Source: Deltaproteobacteria bacterium CG11_big_fil_rev_8_21_14_0_20_49_13 (lineage in GTDB: Bacteria > UBA10199 > GCA-002796325 > 1-14-0-20-49-13). From it: a DNA stretch of 33,952 nt. Below, one piece after another: positions 18,301 through 25,249 of the stretch. Below the pieces are notes generated by a model that saw only the letters and a program-made list of their open reading frames with translations, was not told the origin of the DNA and did not search any database. How positions within the stretch are numbered: the first letter of the stretch is position 1; each line of letters starts with the position of its first letter. The translations under genes were made by a program, and so were the position numbers. The DNA is taken from the NCBI GenBank assembly GCA_002796305.1, contig PCWZ01000020.1, forward strand, positions 27,097-61,048. The letters run 5' to 3'.

Positions 18301-21300
18301 TGATCTTGCGTGGGCCTCCGCCCAGCTTGAACTGCGTCTGCTACGCATTCAACCTGACGACGCCCGCTCTTTTCAGCAGCTGGCAAGTCATCTTCTCTAT
18401 CCCGGTTCGCTTCTTCGTTCTACATCTGAACGAATTTCACAGAATAGAAAGGGACAGTCAGGCCTCTGGGCCTATTCAATCTCCGGGGACCTTCCTATTC
18501 TCCTTGTCGCAGTCAGTGAGGCGAGGGACTTGGGGCTTGTAAGGCAATTGCTTCAGGCCCACACATATTGGCGGATGCACGGGCTGATGGCGGATCTCGT
18601 CATTCTTAATGAAGAGGCCGCCGGCTACACCCAGCCGCTACGCGAACAGCTTGAACATCTCGTTCAGTCTCATACCGCGGTCACGGGTGTGGATAAACCG
18701 GGCGGAGTGTTCCTTCGCAGTGCGGATATCATTGCGCCGGAAGACCTCACGCTTCTTAGGGCCGTGGCGAGCGTTGTGATGGTTGTGGCACGCGGCACAC
18801 TCCAGCAGCAATTGAGTGCGCCTCTCAAGGCCCCCGACATGCCGGAAAATATAGTTCTAAGGCGTGCTTCAAAGGATCCTTCGGCCGCACTCCCGTTCAT
18901 GGATCTCCCATTCTTTAACAGCGTTGGAGGTTTTACCACCGACGGCCGTGAATACGCCGTCTATCTTGCTCCGGGGATCAATACACCGGCACCTTGGGTA
19001 AATGTGATCGCTAACCCGAACTTCGGCACGCTCGTAAGTGAAACGGGTTCGGGATTTACTTGGGCCGGCAACAGTCAGCGCAATCGTCTGACCCCATGGT
19101 CGAACGATCCGGTCACAGATCCTCCTTCAGAGGCTATCTATATTCGTGACGAAGATACCGGCGTCTTCTGGACGCCGACCGCGTCGCCTATTCGCGAAAA
19201 GACCGCGTACCGCGCCAGACACGGTGCCGGATATTCTGTCTATGAACATAACAGCCACGGCATAGAACAGGAGCTGATAGTATTCGTTCCTGTGAATGAC
19301 GATGGCGGAGAGCCGATTAAGCTGCAAAGGCTCACACTTAAGAACGATACCGCAAGGACGCGAAAGATCTCTGTGACCCATTATGCCGAGTGGACGCTCG
19401 GAGAGATCCGCGAATCATCGCAGTCCCATATCGTCACTGACTGGGACAGTGATACGAATATTCTGACGGCACGCAATTTCTATAATCCAGATTATGGCGA
19501 CAAGGTAGCCTTTGCCGCCCTGAGCATGAACGCCGCTTCATACACCGGTGATCGCACCGCCTTTATGGGAAGGAACCGGTCCATGGAAGACCCTGCGGCG
19601 ATGGAGAGAAAGAGACTCTCTCGCCGGACGGGCGCCGGGCTTGACCCTTGTGCCGCGCTTCAGGTCACATTAAAACTTGCCCCGGGCGAACAGGTCGAGA
19701 TCACCTGCATGCTGGGTGAGGCTAACTCGGTTGACGAGGCTCAGGAGCTGGTCTTTGCCTATCGCGACGATCTCCATTTTTCGGACTCCCTTGAAGAGAC
19801 GAAGGACTGGTGGAACAACCGGCTTGGAACTATCGAGATACACACGCCGGAGCTGGCCACCGACATTATGATCAACCGGTGGACGCTCTATCAAAATCTT
19901 TCCTGCCGCATATGGGGACGTTCCGCGTTCTATCAATCAAGCGGAGCTTTCGGGTTCCGCGATCAGCTTCAGGACGTTATGGCCCTCTTGTACTCGTATC
20001 CGGACCTCGCGCGCTCACACATTCTTTACGTTGCAAGCCGCCAGTTCAAGGAAGGGGACGTTCAACACTGGTGGCAACCGCTTAGCGGAGAAGGGATCCG
20101 CTCTAGGATATCCGACGACCTTCTGTGGCTCCCCTTTGTGGCCGCCCAGTATGTCAGGGTCACCGGCGATACGGGGATCCTGAATGAAATTGTCCCGTAT
20201 CTCGATGCGCCGTTACTTAAAGAGGACCAGCACGAGACCATCCAGAAACCGGTGATATCATCCGAGAGCGGCACGCTCTTCGAACATTGCGAGCGCGCGG
20301 TAAAACGCGGCCAGAGGTTCGGTAGCCATGGATTGCCCCTGATGGGGACGGGTGATTGGAACGACGGAATGAATCTTGTAGGGGCCCAAGGGAAGGGCGA
20401 GAGCGTTTGGCTCGCATGGTTCATGGCGGAGGTCCTTAGCCGCATGTCGGAGATGGCAGTGGTCTTGAAACGTCCGGAACTGGGTAGCGCCTATATCAAA
20501 GAACGTGAAGCGATCATTGAACACGTTGAAAAATCTGCATGGGACGGAGAGTGGTATCTAAGGGCGTTCTTTGACGACGGTTCGCCGCTTGGTTCCGCAA
20601 CGAGCGATGAAGCCAAGATCGATTCAATAGCCCAATCGTGGGCCATTTTAAGCGGCGGCGGCGATAAGGTACGCACAGCGAAGGCCCTAGAGTCGGCGTG
20701 GAACCGACTTGTTAGCGAGGAGAAAGGTTTGGCAATGCTACTTGAACCGCCGTTCGACAAAGCGGTCCCTTCACCGGGATATATCAAGGGATATCCGCCG
20801 GGTATCCGTGAGAACGGAGGCCAGTATACCCATGCCGCTCTATGGCTTGCCATGGCCATGGCGCGCAGCGGAGACGGAACCCGTGCTTATAAGATACTCC
20901 GACTCTTAAATCCCATAGAACACGCGCACGACCCGGACATGGTCTGGCGTTACGGGTTGGAACCTTACGTAGTGGCGGCGGATGTCTATGCCGCCCAGGG
21001 ATGGATGGGACACGGCGGCTGGAGCTGGTACACAGGTTCGGCGTCGTGGATGTACCGCGTCTGGGTGGAAGAGATCCTCGGACTCAAGGTGCGAGGCGAA
21101 ACGTTGCAGATCGATCCGGTCATTCCGGGAGAATGGGACGGATTTAAGATGACCTACCGGCACGGTGATGCGGTCTATGATATAGAGGTCTTGAACCCGG
21201 AACGCTGTGAGAAGGGCGTTGCTTTTATGGAGCTCGATGGCAAGCGCATTAAAAATGGAGTGATAGGGCTAAGCCGTGAACTTATCAAGCATCGTGTTGT

Positions 21301-21328
21301 TGTGAAAATGGGAAAAGGCGTGGTATGA
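12341..21328 (+). CDS. ndvB: Cyclic beta-1,2-glucan synthase (NdvB/ChvB/Cgs family)
   Basis: Giant inner-membrane enzyme of 2,995 residues, comparable to rhizobial and Brucella homologues (about 2,830-2,870). The order of domains is: a small N-terminal domain (about 1-100) beginning MKISVLIGYFAKQGEAREAL; a cytosolic region; two membrane helices (about 499-550); a GT84 glucosyltransferase with DSD (D717, D719) and RQHRWVRGDWQ (861-871); more helices (about 905-950 and 1020-1070); a glucoamylase-like domain (about 1090-1650); and two carbohydrate-binding plus GH94 phosphorylase regions with GDWNDGMN (D2672-D2675). These parts initiate, elongate, and cyclise or trim a periplasmic osmoregulated glucan. 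No NdvA/ChvA-type exporter is adjacent. The start is the first ATG in frame with a full N-terminus; its Shine-Dalgarno is poor. No frameshift is apparent. Confidence 0.93.
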   Translation: MKISVLIGYFAKQGEAREALKKLRHKGFGRAALLSKGEDGKVRARRSIFGVDRKLIKYHARLLASGETVLILQEPIEKMRVPFELFLEIGEIPPALFVLHQQIKGPKLENVSPGGTSLNLSQLLEHAKSLAADHQLDPKPVKNIELLRHLEEGRKWVQWACLNLSEAGHLQQSVSPAAEWLLDNEYILESTARDIRLNLPRNFYRQLPSLANGPERGLPRIYGLARELVSHTDMRLDEENVLAFIETYQSEKTLSIGELWAVPQMLRAVLLEGIGQLAERAVSDLRERELADLWANRLITVTRRKPHQLFSIMAELSESEPNPSPCFAAQLIDYLYDEGTALVPVQGWLERTFHRTLNELTIRETNRQTKDQLSIGNAFISLRQLSLLDWKKCFETLSKVDQTLRHDPANIYSKMDFATRDMYRRAIEDLHRGSGLSEEEVAKQAVEMASEASFGPGRDELSGHVGTYLIGDRRGNLAKRVGCREALRFRFLHWAYRHHTAVYLIGISIFTAACFFFSFRFGLNAHLIWAQLLIAALLVIPASQIALETVNYLITRIFPPRTLPKMDFKVSGIPDACKTLVVVPMMLTDLETVREEAEKLEVRYLANTDNNLLFGLYSDFTDADKDHVETDAPLLHAARKGIEFLNQRYEGGRFFLFHRERKWCASEGKFIGWERKRGKLEELNRLIDGTRAPDVDPLVYVGDQDRLANIRYVITLDSDTQLPHDTARRMIETLSHPLNVARMHGTGRVRSGYSIIQPRVSPSLPSTSGAPFSRLFSDPVGIDPYTNAVSDVSQDLAGEGSYHGKGIYDVRTFSKVLSGRFPEDLLLSHDLIEGSHVRVGLASDIELYDEFPQDYLSYVKRQHRWVRGDWQIADWILPRVPKAGGGRHANVLTWFDRWKVLDNLRRSWLPATSLGFLIASWFISSQAGWIATAVVAVQLFFHSLAQPVTWATTGQGIKGVSFAKKVYDMLRVLVEAALLPYQAWLSFDATMRVFYRRCISHRRLLEWTSAQAAHGIVQAKVPVFILSLVLISSLSVFVGWALLQFRPESFQAALPWLILWFISPLFGWLLNRRPKVEQPQFMLPAEDRQFMRDVARRTWRYFTDFVNDDTSWLPPDNYQVAYQDKLAMRTSPTNIGLYLVSVLGAKDFGYVTLDDVVFKLSKTMESIAKLERYEGHLLNWYDIKTLEPLSPRYVSMVDSGNLLGSLWSMDQGLIDLIQSPLLGPQAFEGLKDAVHVLQQVIRDEKQTGFNFQVMRELMQAWKYPPDTAVGLLSLLRRTEKETGDLFKRAFDAAAPNKKIIYWIKQVEDQLVAWKNIADRYLTWIEILSEKTEGEISILDPYAVPAFRAAVQNVPSLKDIASGQIPCIASLAFIRTIAPAGDAALRDWIDRVVNAFEKSKWLANEKLDHSIILMHSVRDLSGSINMNFLYNTDRRLFSIGYNVSEGRLDRAFYDLLASEARLGSFVAIARGDIPTDHWFSMSRPYGAIGRRRVLLSWTGTMFEYLMPLLFQRSYANSLLDKSTREAVAIQMAYGSKHHVPWGISECAYGDLDIHKTHQYAAFGVPELGLKRDLAERMVVAPYATMLALNIAPQAAVKNLKRFSELGLLNDYGYYEAIDFSQQPSREGEHGVAVRTYMAHHQGMSFMALTNLLHDNSLQRHFHSDPRVRAAESLLHERIPNTPPLHHISTRERVSSVASIGDVTPAVSQFDTPHTSSPKTQLLSNSRYSLMVTNAGGGYSRWNNIEITRWRSDKTRDPWGTFCYIRDVDSNQLWCNTYQPTVGKVSDYGANFTLDRAMFRRFDHGIESETEVVVAPEDDVEIRRITLINRTMRTRRLDLTSYVELSMSTHDADIKHPAFNKLFIETEALPEEHVLLAHRRPRLSDEAPVFVAHRLTFDGEQNEDLRFETDRRRFIGRGRTIASPMGASQEPGRSQGFVLDPVLSLRKSVVLHPGKRVQVSMVLAAGESREHALSLTAKYGDVHAIDHALDLAWASAQLELRLLRIQPDDARSFQQLASHLLYPGSLLRSTSERISQNRKGQSGLWAYSISGDLPILLVAVSEARDLGLVRQLLQAHTYWRMHGLMADLVILNEEAAGYTQPLREQLEHLVQSHTAVTGVDKPGGVFLRSADIIAPEDLTLLRAVASVVMVVARGTLQQQLSAPLKAPDMPENIVLRRASKDPSAALPFMDLPFFNSVGGFTTDGREYAVYLAPGINTPAPWVNVIANPNFGTLVSETGSGFTWAGNSQRNRLTPWSNDPVTDPPSEAIYIRDEDTGVFWTPTASPIREKTAYRARHGAGYSVYEHNSHGIEQELIVFVPVNDDGGEPIKLQRLTLKNDTARTRKISVTHYAEWTLGEIRESSQSHIVTDWDSDTNILTARNFYNPDYGDKVAFAALSMNAASYTGDRTAFMGRNRSMEDPAAMERKRLSRRTGAGLDPCAALQVTLKLAPGEQVEITCMLGEANSVDEAQELVFAYRDDLHFSDSLEETKDWWNNRLGTIEIHTPELATDIMINRWTLYQNLSCRIWGRSAFYQSSGAFGFRDQLQDVMALLYSYPDLARSHILYVASRQFKEGDVQHWWQPLSGEGIRSRISDDLLWLPFVAAQYVRVTGDTGILNEIVPYLDAPLLKEDQHETIQKPVISSESGTLFEHCERAVKRGQRFGSHGLPLMGTGDWNDGMNLVGAQGKGESVWLAWFMAEVLSRMSEMAVVLKRPELGSAYIKEREAIIEHVEKSAWDGEWYLRAFFDDGSPLGSATSDEAKIDSIAQSWAILSGGGDKVRTAKALESAWNRLVSEEKGLAMLLEPPFDKAVPSPGYIKGYPPGIRENGGQYTHAALWLAMAMARSGDGTRAYKILRLLNPIEHAHDPDMVWRYGLEPYVVAADVYAAQGWMGHGGWSWYTGSASWMYRVWVEEILGLKVRGETLQIDPVIPGEWDGFKMTYRHGDAVYDIEVLNPERCEKGVAFMELDGKRIKNGVIGLSRELIKHRVVVKMGKGVV

Positions 21329-21335
21329 CGCAAGC

Positions 21336-21410
21336 ATGCTATCGGTGAACGAGAAAAAGGGCTCATATGAGACACATTACGACGGTTACGATAAATCGTG
21401 GGATGAGTAG
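21336..21410 (+). other. Possible 24-residue ORF after ndvB
   Basis: A frame from an ATG seven bases after the ndvB stop encodes a charged, tyrosine-rich peptide beginning MLSVNEKKGSYETHYDG and ending at TAG. No Shine-Dalgarno is seen and no family is recognised. It may be a small gene, the remnant of a longer one, or chance. It is listed because its composition looks protein-like and it lies before the terminator. Confidence 0.15.
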
Positions 21411-21466
21411 GTCGCGCTTAACCTCATAAAATCGAAATAGACCGGCTTTGGGTCTCGAGCTTTAGT

Positions 21467-21511
21467 AAAAAAAACCGGCAGGACGCCTAAAAGATGTCTG
21501 CCGGTTTTTTT
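21467..21511. terminator. Bidirectional rho-independent terminator
   Basis: An A-run is followed by ACCGGCAG (21474-21481), a loop of 16 bases, then CTGCCGGT (21498-21505) and a T-run to 21511. The stem can extend by GAC/GTC with one bulged G. The flanking A and T tracts allow termination in both directions. It separates the glucan synthase gene from the SWIB/kinase operon and is the clearest terminator in the window. Confidence 0.9.
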
Positions 21512-21630
21512 AGGAGTTTTTCCATTTCCACACAGGCATGGATGTGGTAATAGTCCCGCGGACGCGAGCTGGTTGGCGTTGTTCATTCTTGGCGGGCCAT
21601 TTTTTACTATCATTTCCCACAGATCTCGAG

Positions 21631-21636
21631 TATAAA
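21631..21636 (+). promoter_or_regulatory. Possible -10 box upstream of the SWIB operon
   Basis: TATAAA lies 37 bp before the SWIB ATG, downstream of the terminator, where a promoter for the operon is expected. The -35 region 16-18 bases upstream (around 21607-21614) matches TTGACA poorly, so an activator or an alternative sigma factor is possible. Weak call. Confidence 0.3.
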
Positions 21637-21673
21637 TTATCGAAATTAGGAACAACCAAACGGGGGGCTATTT

Positions 21674-21931
21674 ATGCCAGAAAAAAAGAACGCAGGATTC
21701 ATGAAGCCGTTGCAACCGGATGCGGCGTTGGCCGCGGTCGTAGGGGACAAACCGTTGCCCAGAACGGAAGTTGTTAAAAGTCTTTGGGTCTACATCAAGA
21801 AGAACGGTCTTCAGGATGCCAATAACAAGCGCAACATCAACGCAGACGAAAAACTGAAACTGGTGTTCGGCGGCAAATCACAGGTTAACATGTTCGAGAT
21901 GACGAAGCTCGTTTCCGCTCATCTGAAGTGA
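21674..21931 (+). CDS. SWIB/MDM2-domain protein
   Basis: The 85-residue product consists of one SWIB fold: LAAVVGDKPLPRTEVVKSLW, then VYIKKNGLQDANNKRNINAD, KLKLVFGGKSQVNMFEMTKL, and a C-terminal helix. SWIB domains are common in eukaryotic chromatin remodellers. Stand-alone bacterial versions occur in chlamydiae and some other bacteria, where a nucleoid or topoisomerase role has been proposed. A GGGGGG run lies a few bases before the ATG. The gene is 28 bp upstream of the histidine kinase and probably the first gene of that operon. Whether it regulates the operon or is only co-transcribed is unknown. Confidence 0.9.
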   Translation: MPEKKNAGFMKPLQPDAALAAVVGDKPLPRTEVVKSLWVYIKKNGLQDANNKRNINADEKLKLVFGGKSQVNMFEMTKLVSAHLK

Positions 21932-21959
21932 TCCATAAAAAGTGCTCGAGGCTAATTTA

Positions 21960-23423
21960 ATGTTACAGCTGGATAATTGTGTCACCACAAGCCATTTAGA
22001 TATTTTGTCCACCCGTATACATTGGTTCATCCAGATGAGGTGGATATTTATAACCATTCTCTTGCTTTTTTGCTGCGTGGCCGGCCTTTTTTATCCTGTC
22101 ATAGATGTTGAAAAATTCCTTGCCCTAGGATTTTTTCTTGTAGCTTTAAACGTGGTCTATCTTGTGATCGACAAAAGAACGAAGAAAAGGTATTCATCCT
22201 CGACTCAGATCTATGTTTTTATCGGCACCCAGTTCGTCTTTGATTACATTGTACTGTCGCTCTTTTTATACTATTCGGGAGGTGTCGCAAACCCCCTGAT
22301 CTACATATTTCTTTTCAATGTTATCATATCCTGCTTGCTGTTGCCGAACGCTTTAGTGTTGGCGATCACCTTCTCTTCGATCGTGTTCTTTCTTGCTCTC
22401 GCCTTCATGAGCCAGTTCGGTATCATACCATATTATCCTTTTCCGCTTGTCTGGCAGGGGATCATCATACCGAAACCCAGCAACGTTCTTTTTCTGATTG
22501 AAGCGGGATGTTTCGTTCTTGTGATCGCGGTGATGTTGTATTTCGTCGCCAACATCACTGCTCTTCTGCGGAAGAGGGAAGAGCTGCTTAGAGGCACCAT
22601 CAATGAGCTGAAGATGATGGAGGACGTTCGAATGAAGACGATGATGCACGTGGCGCACGATCTAAAGGCGCCGCTCGCCGCCGCCCAGTCTTCCATCAAA
22701 TCGGTCGCAGACGGTTTTGTCGGGCCCATCAGTGAAAAGGTGAGGTCGATCCTTTTTAACGCCTATCGTCGTTGCCACAACATGACAGCGATGGTCAAAG
22801 ACATGTTCGATCTCATAAGATTTGACGAACAGATAATGCGCGGCGAATTGATAGCGGAGAGATTTTCTCTGGGAGCTCTAATGGATAACGTAAAGGAGCA
22901 ATTCGATTCGCCATATCACGGGAAGAGCATTCAGTGGGATATCAAGATAGATGGAACAATAGAGATAAATGCCAATGTGGGGCAGATCGGAGCTCTGTTA
23001 TCACAGCTTGTCTCCAACGCGATTAAATATTCCGGAGACCCGGTCAATATATCCATATCTGCAGAAAAATCTGGCGACGACCTGATTTTAGTTGTAAACG
23101 ACGATGGAGTTGGGATATCCGTTGAAGAGCGGGAAAGGGTGCTGGATGAGTTCTACCGTACGGTCAAGGCAAAGAAGATGGAAAAGGACGGAGTTGGTCT
23201 TGGACTAGCCATAGTGCAAAAGATAGTGAAGTTCTACAACGGCAAGATCAGCATAGACGATGGACCGGAGAAAAAGGGGACGACGTTCACGATTCTCTTG
23301 TCGAATGTAATGGATGTTCGGGGGCCGCAAGCTTTTGTTGGGACGGATTTGGAGAGAGCCGCCAGGCGGCGTTTTTTTGAGCCCTGCGAGGAGTCTCCTA
23401 AAGAAATAGAAAATAAATGGTAA
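21960..23423 (+). CDS. Membrane-bound sensor histidine kinase
   Basis: The 487-residue kinase has about six hydrophobic segments in residues 20-200 and no large periplasmic loop, so it probably senses through its membrane region. A short coiled linker (LLRKREELLRGTINELKMME) leads to HisKA with the phospho-acceptor H233 in HDLKAPL. A HATPase_c domain follows with N-box QLVSNAIKYS, G1 DDGVGIS and G2 GVGLGLAIVQK. A short charged tail ends the protein. The ATG at 21960 has GAGG eight bases upstream; a GTG at 21942 would add six residues and lacks a site. It lies 22 bp before the gene for the receiver-citrate-synthase fusion, its probable partner. Confidence 0.93.
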   Translation: MLQLDNCVTTSHLDILSTRIHWFIQMRWIFITILLLFCCVAGLFYPVIDVEKFLALGFFLVALNVVYLVIDKRTKKRYSSSTQIYVFIGTQFVFDYIVLSLFLYYSGGVANPLIYIFLFNVIISCLLLPNALVLAITFSSIVFFLALAFMSQFGIIPYYPFPLVWQGIIIPKPSNVLFLIEAGCFVLVIAVMLYFVANITALLRKREELLRGTINELKMMEDVRMKTMMHVAHDLKAPLAAAQSSIKSVADGFVGPISEKVRSILFNAYRRCHNMTAMVKDMFDLIRFDEQIMRGELIAERFSLGALMDNVKEQFDSPYHGKSIQWDIKIDGTIEINANVGQIGALLSQLVSNAIKYSGDPVNISISAEKSGDDLILVVNDDGVGISVEERERVLDEFYRTVKAKKMEKDGVGLGLAIVQKIVKFYNGKISIDDGPEKKGTTFTILLSNVMDVRGPQAFVGTDLERAARRRFFEPCEESPKEIENKW

Positions 23424-23445
23424 CGGTAACGGAGGAACAAAGTCT

Positions 23446-25239
23446 ATGAAGAAGTTCAAGATACTTGTGGTCGATGACGATAAGGACCTGCTGGATGTCG
23501 TAAGGCTTGTTCTTGAGAAAGAAGGATTTGAGGTCTTTACCGCCGCGAGTTCCGGCGAGTGTTATGATTCTCTCGAAAAGAACGCTCCCGATCTTGTGAT
23601 ATTAGATGTGGTCATGGGGGAGAAGAAGGACGGATTCGAGATCTGCAGGGATATCAAGACGCAACCTAAATACAAGGGCATTCCGGTCATGATGCTTACG
23701 GCGGTGAACGAATATTTTCCGTTCGATTTCAAGTCGGACGAGAATTGGTTGCCCAGCGACGCTTTTTTGGATAAACCGTTTGAACCGGAGATTCTGGTCA
23801 ACTGCGCACGAAAACTTTTGGGGATTGCAACACAAAAGGCGGACGCGCCCAAGCTCAAATTCAACGTCCTGCCGGCGATCGATTCGTTGTGCTGGAAGGG
23901 GAAAGTGTCTTCTCCGCAAAAGCTACCGAATCCTGAACAGCCAAATTTACTAAGAGAGATATTTCCGTATTCAAGCGTTCCCAAGATTGCATTTGATAAC
24001 ATCTCCGTTCCCATGTCTCCGGCTGAGGAGATATGGATAACATGTACCACCTTCCGCGATGGACAACAGGCGCGCGTGCCATACACGGCCGATCAGATAG
24101 TCGATCTTTATGACATGCTACATAAACTTAGCGGCCCGAACGGCATCATTCGACAGTGCGAATTCTTTCTCTATAACAAAAAGGACAGGGAGGCTATTAT
24201 CAAGTGCCTTTCGCGAGGTTATCAATATCCGGAGGTGACGGGTTGGGTGCGCGCTTCCGAGGTCGATTTCAAGGGTATCAAGTGGATGGGGCTGAAGGAG
24301 ACCGGGCTTTTACTCTCGGCGTCCGACTATCACATCTATCTGAAAATGGGCAAGGACAGGGAGAAAGTGATGGATGACTATATAAAACTTGTCTGTCAGG
24401 CTATCGAAACCGGCGTAAAACCGCGTTGTCATTTAGAGGATATTACAAGGGCGGATATGTATGGTTTTGTTCTACCCCTTGTACAACGTCTCATGCGTGT
24501 GTCTGAGGACTCCAGGGTTCCCGTTAAGATCCGTATGTGCGACACGATGGGGTATGGCGTTCCGTTCGCGGAGGCTTCACTACCAAGAAGCGTTCCAAAG
24601 ATAGTGACGTTACTTAGGAAAGAAGCGGGCGTTCCTTCAGCACAGCTCGAATGGCACGGCCATAACGATTTTCACCTTGTAATGGCAAATTCCATGGCGG
24701 CATGGCTCTACGGTTGTTCGGCCGTTAACGGTACGTTGTTGGGGTTCGGCGAACGCACCGGCAACTCGCCGATCGAGGCCTGTTGCATTGCTTACGCGGA
24801 GCTGACCGGGACATCTAACGGAATGGACCTGACGAAGATAACCGATATCGCGAAATATCTTGAAGAAAAGACCGGATTCAATGTGCCGCCCAACTATCCT
24901 TTTGTGGGTAGATATTTCAACACAACCATGGCCGGCATTCATGCCGACGGGCTCATCAAAAATGAGGAAATATATAACATATTTGATACGACGAAGATAC
25001 TAAAGAGGCCGCTAGCCGCGCTTGTGAGCGACAAATCAGGTCTGGCCGGTATAGCCCTGTGGTATAGTCAGTTCCTGGGCTTGACGGGCGAGGATCAAAT
25101 AAAAAAGACCGACCCCGGCATAGAAAAAGTGTATGAATGGGTGAAGGCGCAGTATAGTGATAAGCGCGTCACCGCAATATCGCCGCAAGAGCTTATCGAA
25201 CAAGGGAGGAGATGCTTGGGCGACAGATTCTTTAGATAA
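23446..25239 (+). CDS. Response-regulator receiver domain fused to Re-citrate/homocitrate-synthase-type enzyme
   Basis: The 597-residue product is a two-part fusion. Residues 1-120 form a complete CheY-like receiver with acidic D10-D12, phospho-acceptor D54 (VILDVVMG), T85 (MMLTAV) and K110 (FLDKPF). A linker of about 70 residues follows. From about 190 comes an HMGL/DRE-TIM enzyme domain: TTFRDGQQ (R203, D204), RMCDTMGYGVP, the metal-binding HGHND (H403, H405) and LLGFGERTGN (433-439). The C-terminal LeuA regulatory domain of isopropylmalate synthase is absent. Location directly before aconitase and isocitrate dehydrogenase suggests it condenses acetyl-CoA and oxaloacetate to citrate (Re-citrate synthase). 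Homocitrate or isopropylmalate synthesis is not excluded by motif alone. GGAGG precedes the ATG. There is no DNA-binding output. Confidence 0.88.
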   Translation: MKKFKILVVDDDKDLLDVVRLVLEKEGFEVFTAASSGECYDSLEKNAPDLVILDVVMGEKKDGFEICRDIKTQPKYKGIPVMMLTAVNEYFPFDFKSDENWLPSDAFLDKPFEPEILVNCARKLLGIATQKADAPKLKFNVLPAIDSLCWKGKVSSPQKLPNPEQPNLLREIFPYSSVPKIAFDNISVPMSPAEEIWITCTTFRDGQQARVPYTADQIVDLYDMLHKLSGPNGIIRQCEFFLYNKKDREAIIKCLSRGYQYPEVTGWVRASEVDFKGIKWMGLKETGLLLSASDYHIYLKMGKDREKVMDDYIKLVCQAIETGVKPRCHLEDITRADMYGFVLPLVQRLMRVSEDSRVPVKIRMCDTMGYGVPFAEASLPRSVPKIVTLLRKEAGVPSAQLEWHGHNDFHLVMANSMAAWLYGCSAVNGTLLGFGERTGNSPIEACCIAYAELTGTSNGMDLTKITDIAKYLEEKTGFNVPPNYPFVGRYFNTTMAGIHADGLIKNEEIYNIFDTTKILKRPLAALVSDKSGLAGIALWYSQFLGLTGEDQIKKTDPGIEKVYEWVKAQYSDKRVTAISPQELIEQGRRCLGDRFFR

Positions 25240-25249
25240 ACAAAAAAAT

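Noticed and set aside
23446-23820. Separate response-regulator gene followed by an independent synthase gene
   Set aside because: The frame is continuous from receiver to enzyme with no stop and no ribosome-binding site plus start at the linker, so a true fusion is the direct reading.
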